This document shows positions 10,846 through 21,736 of a stretch of 64,000 nucleotides of DNA, in pieces (the stretch's first letter is position 1; every line of letters starts with the position of its first letter). The stretch is from assembly GCA_033220425.1 (NCBI GenBank), contig CM065649.1:4650001-4714000 (forward strand), in the 5' to 3' direction. Source of the stretch: Lepraria neglecta. Its lineage: Eukaryota; Ascomycota; Lecanoromycetes; Lecanorales; Stereocaulaceae. A program made the position numbers and the translations under genes. The notes under the pieces were generated by a model. That model searched no databases, was not told where the DNA came from, and saw nothing but the letters and a program-made list of their open reading frames with translations.

Positions 10846-11754
10846 TTAGTAACCAGTAGCCCCGGGCGCCTTCTCATCCTTCCTCAAATCGAGCAGCATC
10901 TCTCTGAACTTCTCCTTGCCAGTCCCGCTCGCCCCACCCTTTGCCCCCTTCCCGCTTAGGTCAACCAGCTTCGCTATCCGCTCCCAGCTTGTGCCCCCGG
11001 CGGAAGTGTCCTCTCGATTTGCTAAGAACTCCTCGGCTTCTTTGCGGGTCTTGGCAACTTGCTTTTCAGTCTTTTGGCCGTAGTTCTCGTAGAAGTCGTC
11101 GAGATTCTGTCGGGCGGCTTTGATAGTCTCTTCCTTCTTCGAGGCTGACAGTTTTTCACGCTCTGCGAGGCCAAGGTCTCGACGTTCCCGCCATTGACTG
11201 CAAGACAACAAATCAGACCAATTTAGCTCATAATTGGCTGAAAGCAGGACTTACCGAACTGGCTCTGACTCTTCTTCCGGAGCCGCGTAAGTGCTGTATG
11301 ATGGTTGAAATGGAGTGCCTGAACCGGTGATCGTCCCACCAGGTCCCACTTGCTACGAATGCCGTCAGCTTCTTCACTTCACCGCAGTCCCCGTAAGTGC
11401 TTGGCAATTAACTCACCTGGTTTTGAGTATCGACTGCAGGGAAGGAGCTCTCAAACTCCGTGATCTCTTCCCCCCCAGCCTGCCCTCCGCCGTAGCTGCC
11501 ACCTCCTAACAGGTCGTCGTCCCCGTCTTCGACAGTAGCGGCATTGTCACCAGTTGATGCAAATTGTGCCGCATCGTCTCCCAGCGCAGCTCGTTCACGT
11601 GTCAAAAAATCGTCGCCTCCTCCATCGACTTGTGTGCTTGTGGGCTCGCTCTGACCTGGGCAGCATTGTCAACACATGTTCAAATGAAGACGGTCATAAG
11701 GAAGGTTAGCTTGCCCTCATTGAAGTCCTCTAGTGAGGGAAATCGGTCTGCCAT
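10846..11754 (-). CDS. CLC1: Clathrin light chain
   Basis: Four exons (11754-11715, 11655-11417, 11352-11255, 11197-10846) give 242 residues. The start MADRFPSLEDFN and the C-terminal helix with 'QWRERRDLGLAEREKL' and 'FYENYGQKTEKQVAKTRKEAEEF' are typical of fungal clathrin light chain; the latter region binds the heavy chain. The middle is acidic and Gly-rich, ending in 'QQVGPGGTITGS', another fungal hallmark. The first intron (11714-11656) uses a GC donor, G|GCAAGC...CCCAG. No GT donor gives the correct frame, and this splice joins MADRFPSLEDFNE to GQSEP with continuous phase. The other introns are GT...AG (64 and 57 nt). It coats vesicles at the plasma membrane and TGN. It is divergent from RTT103 with 266 bp between starts. 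Confidence 0.95.
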
Positions 11755-12020
11755 GGTTTCTGCTGATTGGAATTGATACAGATCACGTAGATGTCAGCAA
11801 AACTTGCAGGTAGGCGCAGGTATTGTGAAGAATTATGAATGAGAAAGTGAAGGGGTTACTCCTCAAATATATAACCTATTGTCCGTATCAATTTATTTAA
11901 CTAGAGGACCTGCCTAGCGCGCCTGCTGTTTCCGCTATCATCGACTTCCGTATCCAGCTTTAACACCACGACAAACACCCGAGGATTACCTGGCTGCAAG
12001 GAGCTCGTAGAGCAGTAGAC
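11755..12020. promoter_or_regulatory. Shared divergent promoter region, clathrin light chain (-) and RTT103 (+)
   Basis: 266 bp separate the two start codons, so both promoters must overlap or abut here. It contains an AT-rich run around 11860-11900 (ATATATAACC...TTTATTTAA) that could act as a core promoter element; this is inference. Confidence 0.6.
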
Positions 12021-13425
12021 ATGGCGTATACAGACGATGCAGTCAAGGCGAAGCTGTCAGCTTTGAATGAGACGCAGGAGAGCATTGTAACAGTAGCGCA
12101 ATGGGTTATGTTTCATAGGTACGGCTACACCTTTGTTTGTACTGTTCGTACACATCATCTGGGGTCATCAATCTACCATCTGCTGACGCTCGACAAATAG
12201 GAGACATGCAGACCGCACAGGCACGCTATGGCTACAGCGCCTCAAGGATTCCGGATCAAACAAACGCCTCAACCTGATCTACCTTGCCAACGAAGTCGCC
12301 CAGCAATCGAAATCTCGCAAGAAAGATGAATTCCTCCTCGCCTTCTCTCCCATCGTCACCGAAGCCACCGCCATTGCATACAAAGGAGCTACGGATGAAG
12401 TCAAGAACAAGCTTCGCCGTGTCGTTGAAGTATGGAGACAGCGGCAGATTTTCGAGCCAACGATCCAGGAAGCCATAGAAGCACGTATAGATGGTATGTG
12501 GCTCATAGTGCAACCATGATCATAGCTGACTCATTCGATAGAACTCGATAAATCACGCTCCTCAAACAAGAAGCCACTGCTCGGAGGTTCTCTCTTCGGC
12601 GGCTCTTCAGGCCCTTCAGCACCGCCCGAGATTCAGCCTCTCGTACCTCTCCAAATTGCTGTCTCCAAAGCAGTAGCTACAACAACCAGTGCGGTACCGA
12701 CAGCTAACACCGAATACGACAAACTCAACGATCCAAACAAACCCACTCCCACACCGCCAGTCCACGCAGCTCGTCTCAGTGCTCTTGTTAAGAACCTCGC
12801 TAGTGCTGAGAGTGCGGTTTCCGAGAGCATCAAAGCTCGCCGTGACTTGATAGAAGGGCTAGAGAAGATCATTGAAGCGAATCGAGCTGCCCTGACCAAG
12901 GAGGAAGCTCAGAAAGAGACGCTGACGAGCTGCAAGAATGCCATGGAATCGAGGAAACGTGACGTAGAAGACGGCATCATGCGTGGCCTGTCCGCGGAAT
13001 CAACACCTGTTACAGCACATAGCCCAGTCTTTGGGTCAAAAACCAATGGCGCTGCACCGCCTAGCGAGAACGCGTCCGTTGAACCAGAACGTCCTGACAT
13101 CGAAGAACTCACACCACCACCAGAATCACGCCCAGAAACGAAGTCCCCTGCCCCGGCATCCACGATCGAGCAGCGGCCTGCTTCGAATGATCCTCGTCGA
13201 GCCCCACAAGCTCCTTCCGCCCCACCCCAGGCAGGGGCAGACCTACTGTCTAGCCTTTCCATGCCCCAGACACGGCCGTATGCTGGACACACAGGCGGTA
13301 CTACACCAAAGAAACGCAAGTTGGATGATGATATCCCAGACTTTGGCGGCGGTGAGGATGCAATGGCTGACTTGGATGAAGATGTTGCGGAATTGCTGAG
13401 GGCTGAGAGTAGTGGTGGACGTTGA
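12021..13425 (+). CDS. RTT103: CID-domain RNA polymerase II CTD-binding protein (Rtt103-like)
   Basis: Three exons (12021-12118, 12201-12493, 12542-13425; introns 82 and 48 nt) give 424 residues. The N-terminal ~135 residues form a CTD-interacting domain: 'ETQESIVTVAQWVMFHRRHADRTG', then 'LNLIYLANEVAQQSK', then 'KLRRVVEVWRQRQIF', the pattern of Rtt103 and RPRD proteins. A helical coiled-coil stretch (about 245-310) follows, then a Pro/Ser-rich disordered region. The C-terminus has a basic patch, TPKKRKLDDD, that looks like a nuclear localisation signal, and an acidic tail. Rtt103 binds Ser2-phosphorylated CTD and recruits the Rat1 exonuclease for transcription termination; that role is family knowledge. 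It is convergent with the sugar transporter gene. Confidence 0.92.
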
Positions 13426-13817
13426 GAGGTTTTGCACCAGACGTTCAGTGGTCAACAGGGATATTCTTGCGTGGTAGCATGTATCACAGGGCAACTGAAC
13501 CCTTCGATTAACTCTTGCTTATGGCTGAATTTAGTGTTATGGATTGCTTCTAGGGGAACTGAACCCTTCGAGCAGCTCTTGCCTGTGAAATGGGTGTGGC
13601 ATTATGGCGTGCTTTTACGGGATCTTGAGGTATGCATTGCAAACAGATAAGGCTGAAAACCTATGTACAATAAAGTCCTAGTACCCCCAACCAAGTTAAA
13701 TTATCCAAATCATATGGTATCAAGATCTGTAAATGAGTGTTCATTCCCCCTTCATTCCGCTTTGACACTGTGGGTCATAGCCCCCTTAACCCTGCAGATT
13801 AACTGGCCCACATCCCT
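13426..13817. other. Convergent intergenic region with a short imperfect duplication
   Basis: About 390 bp between 3' ends. It contains two copies of a 28-bp sequence (separate entry) and two copies of a TTTAACCCTG-like decamer near 13785 and 13818. No gene is seen. Confidence 0.5.
13491..13582. repeat. Imperfect direct repeat, two 28-bp copies 64 bp apart
   Basis: Copies at 13491-13518 and 13555-13582 share ACTGAACCCTTCGA and CTCTTGC, with a few differences between. They lie just past the RTT103 stop, so they are probably in its 3' UTR. Function is unknown. Confidence 0.6.
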
Positions 13818-16043
13818 TTAACCCTGTACCTCCTTACCAATAGGCCCCACAGAACTATCCTTATGAGCGTCCGGCAACGGCGCATCCGGACTCGGCCTAA
13901 AGACTCTTCCCCATCTTCCATGCACAAGATCACTCATATTCTCCGCAACGCCTTTCATATTCTGCCTCACAAGCTCGCTCGTTGGCTGACTGAACAGGAT
14001 GTCAATCTCCTCGAGTGTCTTATTCTTAGTCTCCGGCATGAAGAGCAATTGGTAGAACCATCCTAGGACGGCAATACCGCCATAGAAGCCTAGTGTCAGG
14101 CCGATACGCGACATAGCTTTCTGCATGTCGCTGAAGAAATAGGTTACGAGCCAGGAACAGAAGAAGAGCGTCACGTCTGAGGTCTCCATGCCGTAGCTGC
14201 GAAGGTAGGTGGGGTAGACTTCTGCGGGTAATACCCATGTCAGACAGGCGTATGATCCGAAGAAACCCTCGTAAATGATGAGGCCTGTGATGTAACACCC
14301 TTCTGCAGCGCCAGTATGTTTCGAGCTATCGATCAGGTAGCTGCAGCCAATAATGAGTAGGCCGATGAAGAAGCCTGGAAGCATGGCGCAAGCCCAGAAT
14401 CGTCGACCGAAGCGCTCCATGTAGAAGATTGCCGGGATAGTACCTGCGGAGATTTCGGAGTCAGCATATCCCTTTTATGGATACAAGACAGTGTTGTGAG
14501 ACATGATTGGGGGGAACAGCCAGAGATACCGCTCCCGCAACATGCGCTAGGGCTCAAACAGCGTTCCTAATTGAGGAAAACCCCCTCCGAGAAGGACGTA
14601 CCGAGAAGGAGAGACCCGCCGCCAACGAGGGACATGAAGACGGATTGTTTCGAGTCGAAACCGACTTGGTTCATTAGGGTTGCCATGTAGTACATAATGG
14701 CATTTATCCCAGTGAATTGACCAAGGAAGATCATTATGTTGGCATAAATGATGGATCGACGGGCTCGAGGCACGGTGAAGAAGTCCAACCAAGCGAATGA
14801 TCCCGAGCGACTGTTCTTGTTTTCAGATTCTGCAGTTACGGCGTGTTTCATGATGAAGAACTCTTTCCTGTTTTCGGGCAACTCAGTCCCACGGATACGC
14901 TTCCAGACGTTAAACGCCTCGAGAGTGCGGCCTTTGTGCATCAGGAAGCGGGGAGATTCGGGCATAAAGAACATGCCGACGAGCATTACTGTGGAAAAAA
15001 CCAGGGAGGAACCCAACATGTAGCGCCAGCTGCCGCTCTAGAAAGCAATATCATGTTAGCAGCCCATTCTTTGCACTGATTTTGGGTAACTTACCTTGAC
15101 ATTAACAAAGATGGCAGCAACCACATAACCAAATACCTCTCCCAAGGCGATGTTGAATTGGTAGAGAGACACCAGATTACCACTGCAGGGATTTCGGATT
15201 CAGCATGCCTCTTTATGGATAGCAGAAATATTTGTAGGACATGTTTAGAAAGCAGAACCAGAGTCATTGTTCCTGAAACATGTCCTAGGACTCAGGCAGC
15301 TCTCTGAATTAGGAAAGAAATACTCGGAAATGCACGTACCGGTATTTCCTCGCCACGGATTCTGCAACATAGACTGGCACAGTCCCACCCTCCAAGCCAA
15401 CGCCCAAGCCCAATATAACACGGCCAGTGACGATCATGCCGAAGTTGATGGCGCCAGCCTCCAGCGCCGCGCCGATGGTATATAAAACGAGGGAGATGAT
15501 GATAGCCATCCTTCGGCCCACTGCCTCATTGGTCGGTCCAAGAAGGAGAGCACCTCCTATAGCCCCAAGCGGGACACCAGATGCCACAAGAGAGACTTGC
15601 GAAGTGTCGAGGTGTAGACTTGCTGGCATGTAGAGATTGGCACCGCTAATGAGAGATTGATCGATTCCAGAGAGCAAGCCTCCCATCGATGCGAAGCCAA
15701 CCAGTAACCAGGTAAAGTGGGCCGGGTTGTTGAAGTTGATGACTGGGCTGAAGAAGCTGTGCTTAACAGGATTCTCTCGCAATTCTATCTCAAGCAATTC
15801 AATCTCCTCGTCGATTTCCACTCCACCTTCTTGGGCGATCCTCATTGCGTCCCATTCGCTCATCCTACGGGCTCCACCAGTAGAGTATTGGCGACCGCCA
15901 TTGGTAGCGACGGACAAGTTGCGCTGGGTGATGGACTGGCCACGACTGGCTGTGGGCTCGACGTGCTCGATCTGGAGTTTGCCATCGACGTAGCGGCCCA
16001 TTGTGCTCTTCTCGCCCGTAGGCGAGTCGCTGTTCTCAGACAT
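13818..16043 (-). CDS. MFS sugar/polyol (inositol-type) transporter
   Basis: Four exons (16043-15340, 15182-15095, 15037-14602, 14443-13818) give 617 residues. The N-terminal ~110 residues are hydrophilic and acidic. Twelve membrane helices follow. Sugar-porter motifs are present: 'DQSLISGA' in TM1, 'NEAVGRRM' in loop 2-3, 'PESPRFLMHKGR' after TM6, 'GQFTGINAIMYYM' in TM7, 'ERFGRRFW' in loop 8-9 and 'PETKNKTLEEID' after TM12. The sequence pattern resembles myo-inositol/polyol or quinate-type porters, but the substrate is not decided. Introns 1 and 3 are unusually long (157 and 158 nt) and clearly related to each other; intron 2 is an ordinary 57 nt. The C-tail of about 75 residues is cytosolic. 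Confidence 0.9.
14444..14601 (-). repeat. Introner-like intron copy B (intron 3 of the sugar transporter)
   Basis: 158-nt intron, GTACGT...CCGCAG, phase 1. It aligns along most of its length with intron 1 of the same gene. Shared blocks include TGAG-CCTAG--CATGTT, CTCTGG, ATCCATAAA and the 3' end ATGCTGA-TCCGAAATC-C-GCAG. Most other introns in the window are 44-99 nt and show no such similarity. Confidence 0.8.
15183..15339 (-). repeat. Introner-like intron copy A (intron 1 of the sugar transporter)
   Basis: 157-nt intron, GTACGTGC...CTGCAG, phase 2. It is related to intron 3 of the same gene. It contains a perfect 12-bp inverted repeat, arms at plus-strand 15235-15246 and 15276-15287 (TAGGACATGTTT and its complement), so the RNA should form a hairpin. 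Predicted hairpins are a reported trait of fungal introner-like elements. Confidence 0.8.
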
Positions 16044-16508
16044 CTTGGTGGCGGCGAAGTCACAGTACCTATCGTAGACAATAGAACCAGATCACAATGC
16101 TCCTGTGGAAGGGGATGGGAGCGAATTTATAAGCAGAGGGACGAGATTGAAGCCAATGCGCGTGACCGGTGCACTGCATAACGTCCATTTCTATTAGACG
16201 TATAAGGCGTGTCACATCGAGATGCTAGAGCTCCTGCATGAAGTATCCGGCCAAAATCTCGGCCATTTTGTGTACATTTTCTCAACGAAAATCAACGTCA
16301 TACCCCAAATTGCGGGGTATGGCGGGAACCCCAGGATGTACTAAATGACTCGACGACCATCCGACTACCCATCATTCGTCCTGTAAACACCAACCAGAAT
16401 TGAGGAAGGCTCTGGACTTTAGACGTTGGAAGTTAACCGAGGCGTGGCGTACCCAAAATAATTAGGTTTCTGAAGCTTAAGCGTTGGCAAGGGTGATCAT
16501 TCCTGACT
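16044..16508. other. Intergenic, sugar transporter promoter
   Basis: About 465 bp between the transporter start and the stop of the next minus-strand (pseudo)gene. It contains a palindromic stretch near 16253-16265 (GGCCAAAATCTCGGCC) and a TACCCCAAATTGCGGGGTA inverted repeat at about 16301-16319. Either could be a zinc-cluster factor site; this is speculation. Confidence 0.4.
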
Positions 16509-18356
16509 CTATCCGGACTGCAGACCGAGCGGCCTTAATCTAGAGAACGTATCGAAAGTAGGGTTCTCTTTGTCAGTTACGTCTTGGAACGCTAGCCGGT
16601 CTCGGCCCTCGTCATCCAGCCGGAGAGACTCTCGGCGTTTATTCTCCCTACGAAGCACTAGGTAAAGCACTATCGCTAAAACGATGATAATGCAATAACT
16701 GGATTGATAATTTAGCTGCACTGGACCTCCTCAATGGAGAAAGTAATGAAGCAATACACACCAAACAATAAGACCGAGCCAAAGTTCTGGATAGTGCCTC
16801 TTGAGCGTCGGCGTTTTTATCAGCTGCGGTCCGATTATCTTCAAATTGTTGAGTAAATGCCTCAGCAATGGCGCGGGCTAGAACATGCGTACATTACCAA
16901 CGCAGTACGCCACAAAGATTGCGGCTGCTGTGCAGCTCTTCGTTGCGCCTGCGACATTGGCCATGCCGATACTAATGATCAAGCTGACCACTGGGCCGAA
17001 AAAACCAATAATCGTGTAGCCGGCAACAGGTGCGGCAGCTCGATGGGTCCAGCTGCTTCGCCATATCATGGCACAGCCAGCGATCACCGGCAGGCAACAC
17101 AGTTCTAGGAGGATAAGACGAATGTTTGGTATCCGACTCGAGAGGTATCCGGTCAGAATGATGAAAATGAAGACAACGCCGCCAAGAGGGAATTGAAGAA
17201 GTATGGAATCGAGGGTTGACCAGCTGCAATGCACCTTGTCAGTCGAACTCAAGTCAAGGCTCAATCTCGCACGAAGGTTTGTCTTACCCAAATGTGGATA
17301 CAATGAGAGGACCAAAACCAGAGACGGCGCCGTTGACAGTATATCTATATTGATCAGTGCATGTTTTCGAGAGGCAAGCGTCTGACTTGCGCGCCAGCCA
17401 TCATGAAAGCCACCAGCCAAATTTTGATGTCTAATGCTGCCTCTCGGATCTGGTACCCCTTGAGCGTCTGACATCTCACACCTGTCTGGCCTTTTCCTCA
17501 GCCTTTCCACCGCGACTACACGTTCTTCTGGTGACAAGAACCGGGCAGTCACTGCCGAGTTGGGCACCGCGAAGGATACTACTCCAAAGATAATTGTTAG
17601 TGAGCTAGTGAGTAGGTAAATGTACTGCCAACGTGCCAGAGATCCTCCAGTGATCTGGGCAAACCCAATAATGGTCCAGCCTCCGGTCGAAGAGAACCAT
17701 CAGCTCTGCCGAAGTGCTTGCTCTTGTTGCTTGTAATAGCCGCTAACGATACACATGAATGCAGTCGGCAAGACACTTTCCACGAAGCCGAGGAAGAAGC
17801 GTTGAGCGAAGAGACCACGCCAGGACGTGACTGCGGCCGTGAGCATGGCAATCATTCCCCAGAGGATTACCAGTATTCTATGGACTCGCCCGATTTGGAA
17901 CCGCTGCAATATGAACGTCATAGGGTAGAGGCCAGCGAGCATGCCAAAGTAGAAGATTGATGTTGCCCAACTCAAAGGGTTTGTGACCGTGGTGGGGGGA
18001 TTCGTTGAATTGTCTACTATGCTGAGAGAAAGGTCCTTCGTCATGCCGAAAAGAACGGCACCGCCCAGAATTGCCTGTTTTGCGTCAACTTCAGACCCAC
18101 AGACTTTTCACATATGAGGAAGGTCCATAGATACCTTGTCATAGTACACAAATCCATAGCCAATCCACATCCATGGTATCAGGAATAGGTCAATCTTGCG
18201 AAGAACACGACGCTCTGTAATACTATCAAATTCTTGTGCATGTTCTGGCACAATCGCTGCAGCAAGGTCCTTATCAAAGGTGTCTAAACTTGAGAAATCT
18301 TCTGGGCTGGGGTGTAAGCCCGTTGCACCCACAGATTTCTCTGGCTGAATGCCCAT
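16509..18356 (-). pseudogene. Broken MFS transporter of the allantoate permease (Dal5/ACS) family
   Basis: The coding frame is traceable over six exons: 18356-18135, 18074-17391, 17344-17288, 17223-16893, 16838-16762 and 16698-16509. It starts with a hydrophilic N-terminus and 'RRVLRKIDLFLIPWMWIGYGFVYYDK', the Dal5-family TM1 pattern. Membrane helices run to a basic C-tail, 'LRRENKRRESLRLDDEG'. Two lesions interrupt it. An in-frame TGA lies at 17702-17700, inside a conserved 'LRQS-stop-WFSSTGGW' stretch. A frameshift near 17488-17495 sits between 'VAVERLRK' and 'QTGVRCQTLKGYQIRE'. No splice choice removes either, since both lie in conserved coding text. Everything else is intact, so decay is recent or the two sites are assembly errors. 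One intron (17390-17345) fits only with a GC donor. Substrate unknown; the family carries small organic anions such as allantoate, nicotinate or pantothenate. Confidence 0.82.
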
Positions 18357-19419
18357 TCTTGTGAACTTTCAACAGTAGCAAAAAGGCAGGCGTCCCGGAT
18401 TTGTGGCTCAAGTCGGCTTGTCGTTGTTGCTGCTACGACGTGTAGTGATGTTCAAGATGGAATTGACTCGATGTCGATTTCTTGGCACGGGAAACAATTG
18501 CTTGTAGCTTCTAAGTCGAAGTATATTAGTTTTGTCCCTCTCTTATGGGGTCCGCTTTTCGGCCATGCGAAGCACCCTGAATGACGTAAAGCGTGTTCTT
18601 CAGGTTTAAACACAAAGTTTCTCGCATTTTTTGAGACTTAGAATGAAACCCGCAATACCGAAGAATTGTTTGAGGTAAATTAAGGATATGAAAACTGTCA
18701 TCGAGAATAGAGAACACAATTGTTAATTAGCACCTTTCTAGAAGGTTAGTAACACCTGACAACAGGTGGTGAAAGCAGTTGATAAAGGGCAAATTAGAAA
18801 GCTAGAGGGATAGCCTCATACTGCATCGAAGAAAAGCTGCGGGGCAGGAATGGGTGATGAAGAAGAATCATCATCTTCATCTCCTTGTCTTGGAGACCTG
18901 TTCTTCACTAACCAGCACGATTTTCGAAGAATTTGGTCTCTTGTGACGTCTTTGCTGGCGTAAAGTGAACAGGAAAGGCATTTTCTGTTGTCAGATCAGA
19001 TCCCTTCGTGGTGGAACACGTGCCGCACATCCTTTTGGGATCGGGTTGTGACGTGATCCTCTTTTGACACTGAACAGTATTGGGAGAGGAGGAGGATATC
19101 ACGATCTATCTTTGGAGTGGCAACTGAGTCTCTTACAGCTTTGCATGACAACCGTAGTGGGTGCTTGCCAGGAGCAAACGAGGGCTGTTTACAGGCAGGA
19201 CCAGGTTGCGAAAAAGCTAGCATCACTAGCGCGACTTTGGTGTGGGGGCGGAAAATTGGTTGACCTCTCTAGGATTCTGTCGGATGAAGGTTCATGATAC
19301 ACGCACTGAAACAACTCTTCAATCATTCCTTCGTTTACTTTCCTTGCCCTTTACGCAACTCCCTAATATCTTCAATGAGCTCCATCGCTCAACTTTCCCC
19401 AATACTCCAGTGACCAGCT
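18357..19419. other. Intergenic, about 1.06 kb
   Basis: Moderately AT-rich. It contains a CACCTG-ACAA-CAGGTG palindrome near 18755-18770 and a GATGAAGAAGAATCATCATCTTCATC quasi-palindrome near 18857. Small ORFs (e.g. 18526-18717) have no supported coding content. It should include the promoter of the broken transporter. Confidence 0.4.
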
Positions 19420-20037
19420 TCAAGACGCTTGTACATCATCAAGCGGAGTCAGGTCCACTACGTTGACATTCCCAGAAATACTTCCATTGGCAAACATCCC
19501 AGGAAATTGCTCGTTCCAAACCCCATCCGCCGCGTACTGCGGCCCCAACAACACCGCCACATTCCCCTTGGCCCCAATGCGCTCAATGCCATAACCACCA
19601 TTCTTTAAACATTGAAAGTAGAGTCTGTTCAGATCCGTCTGCTCGTCTGCCAGGGAAAATCTCTCTAACGCTGTGATGGGTACACCGGGCGTTTGATAGA
19701 GGTCGATTGTCAGATAGCAGGACTGTGATTTTGCTTGGTCCCTTTCGACGAAGACGGCGGGAAGTCGAGATTCGCCGGTAACAAATTTGGACCAGACCTC
19801 TTCTTTGGTATAAGTTGGAAGGTTTTTGAGACTGGTGAGTAGGCGGGCGCAGAGGAGTAGGGTGAAGCCGCCGCTTTGGCGGCTGCACACAGGCACGTGA
19901 ATTGGAGGGTCAGCACCGGCAAGAGTGGGGTTGGTTTGTGAGAGAGCGTTTAGTGGAGGGAGGCTAAGGCAGAGGGATGGAGAGGCCAGGATAAAGGCAA
20001 CAGCTGGGACAAGGAGAGACGCATGAGGAAATTGCAT
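19420..20037 (-). CDS. Small secreted protein of unknown function
   Basis: A single uninterrupted ORF of 205 residues with ATG at 20037. Residues 1-25 (MQFPHASLLVPAVAFILASPSLC) have a short polar start, a hydrophobic core and a likely signal-peptidase site, so the product is probably secreted. The mature part has four cysteines (in VCSR, LLCARL, QSCYL and FQCLK), enough for two disulphides, and one N-glycosylation sequon (NGS) near the C-terminus. I do not recognise the family. Cysteine spacing and size would suit an apoplastic protein. Flanking sequence is a decay zone (broken transporter to the left, relics to the right). Coding support rests on the signal peptide and ORF length only. Confidence 0.6.
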   Translation of the reverse strand: MQFPHASLLVPAVAFILASPSLCLSLPPLNALSQTNPTLAGADPPIHVPVCSRQSGGFTLLLCARLLTSLKNLPTYTKEEVWSKFVTGESRLPAVFVERDQAKSQSCYLTIDLYQTPGVPITALERFSLADEQTDLNRLYFQCLKNGGYGIERIGAKGNVAVLLGPQYAADGVWNEQFPGMFANGSISGNVNVVDLTPLDDVQAS

Positions 20038-21093
20038 GGTTTTTGTTGCTTAGAGAGGCGATGACTACAGAAGACTAAAGCAGTTGACGGAAATTGGGAA
20101 AGAAGATGGAAAGCAAGGGCATCAAATACAGAAGCTGATATTCTTTAAGGCGCCTGAATGCGCAATAGCGACACGCGCTTTTGCGAGAAGTCGCTTTTTG
20201 GACAAGAAGATGCCGTGTTTCGTTTCGAGACATGTCGCATAGCCGATGGATCCAAGAAAAAAGCTAAGGAATATTGCAAAGATCACAAACTGTTGACTAA
20301 ACTTTCCTTAGCGAATTGTATACGAGCCCTGCGATATGGCTTGGCGGGGGCTTCGAAGCATGGCAAAGCGAAAAGCAGCTACCCGAAAGAATTTAGCGCC
20401 AGCCTTGGGCCTCACATAGCCAGCAAATCTCCCCGAAGCTACTGTAGCATTGTAGTCTTAAGCATCGGTGCAGTCATCCATGCATCAGATTGATAGTAAG
20501 CTTTGAAAAAAGCTGATAGAGGAGAATCAGAGAGAGGGCATGGGAAGATAAGATTGGACAAGCCTTGCTGCTATATGGGGAGGACCCACTGACGAAAACT
20601 ATCGTACTGAATGGTAATGTTCCAGTCTGACAATTGTCAAACTCTACCTCCAGGTTATGGGCAATGATTGCGTTGCAAACGGTCTTGGCATCATTTGGCC
20701 ATGTCCACACGACGGCACCGCCGATCTCATTCACTCTCGCGGTTACCACCCATAAAAGTTCGAATGCAACTTCTGCTAGTGACCAGCTAACATGGAAATG
20801 ATACCAGTATCAAACGACTGTCCAGATCGAGAACCAGGCGGTAGTCCCCCTGGCTGCTGACCACTCTCCATACGACCATTTCATCCCTTGGCTGTTCAAT
20901 GCTCTTATGGCGAGGCCATTTCACATTGACACAATTAAACATTTGAGAGAAATTAATCCTGGTCGCGTTCTCTTCCCTCTTCGCTATTAACATAGCGGTC
21001 TCTAATGCCTCTCTGTAAGTCTCGATGGAGCTATATCCGATTCCTTTGCGGCAATCCTTGGGAACTTGGGCTGACACATGGCGTAAAAGCACG
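20038..21093. other. Degenerate stretch with unrecognised ORF fragments
   Basis: Holds a plus ORF (20158-20493, ATG start, 111 codons) and two minus ORFs (21092-20787 and 20749-20474) that could be joined over an intron beginning near 20795. The minus pair has scattered cysteines and could be a relic of a small secreted protein. None has a recognised domain, and the first minus ORF lacks an ATG at its open end. I do not annotate a gene here. Confidence 0.3.
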
Positions 21094-21736
21094 GTATCGG
21101 CCCCCTTTCATCAAATAATGCGATCCACCAGTCCCGTCATCACGACCCTCATCTGTCGTTTGACCTACTCGCGCTCCTATTCAATGACGGCCTACCTCTC
21201 CCTCATACCCTTTTTCCTTCGGCGTTGGACCGGCCACGAACAGCAACTGGTACTTCACCGCTCTGGGCTTCTTCCTTACCCTCTTAAGCGTTGTCCTTGT
21301 CTCCATCAAGACCCTGGCCTCAAATCGCCTTATTGCGGGCAGTCTGGAGATCTCTCCTATTGAACTACTTCTACGGGTTTCACTTTTTGCAGCGTTCTAG
21401 TCCCTTCTCTGTGCCATCTTCGCTGAAGAAGCAAGTGCCTATCCTGCGTGGAATCAGGAGGGCAACCTAACACCGCACAACAGGCTCACGCTCGCCAGCA
21501 AAGGATGCCTCGCTTTCCTCCTCAACGTCTCCTCTTTCTACACGAATAGGCTGGCAGGTGATTCATTCACTGTCGGTGCCAATCCGGACCAGTGCCTGAC
21601 GATCTTGTTGGCACTAGTGGATTTCGATATGCATGTTGATCTATTGAGTGTTTATGGTATGGCGGCTTTGGCCGGTGCTCTTATTTATTGCCAGGTTAGG
21701 CTGGACTCCAAGGGTAAGAAGGAAGTTTCGCCGTGA
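21094..21736 (+). pseudogene. Remnant of a triose-phosphate/nucleotide-sugar transporter (TPT, DUF250 family)
   Basis: The plus strand reads 'VSAPFHQIMRSTSPVITTL' and 'YSMTAYLSLIPFF' in frame 1. After a frameshift in a T-run near 21211-21220 it continues in frame 2 as 'NWYFTALGFFLTLLSVVL' to a stop at 21734-21736. These blocks match the fungal TPT-domain family (VPFHQ...TPV, then FxxFGFFLTLLGVxL, then N...QCLTI). An in-frame TAG at 21398-21400 breaks 'LFAAF-stop-SLLCAIF'. The N-terminal half, with the first helices, is missing: nothing upstream of 21094 continues the domain. Family members exchange sugar phosphates or nucleotide sugars across Golgi/ER membranes. It lies 0.3 kb upstream of a broken UDP-glucose dehydrogenase gene in the same direction. 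Confidence 0.8.

Noticed and set aside
16301-16319. TACCCC...GGGGTA inverted repeat as a transcription-factor site
   Set aside because: Palindromes this short are common; no evidence links it to a known regulator.
20158-20493. 111-codon plus ORF with ATG
   Set aside because: No domain, in a decay zone; kept only as a note.
20474-21092. Two minus ORFs that might be one small Cys-containing secreted protein
   Set aside because: No ATG at the open end, no signal peptide seen, and no confident splice; cannot be supported as a gene.
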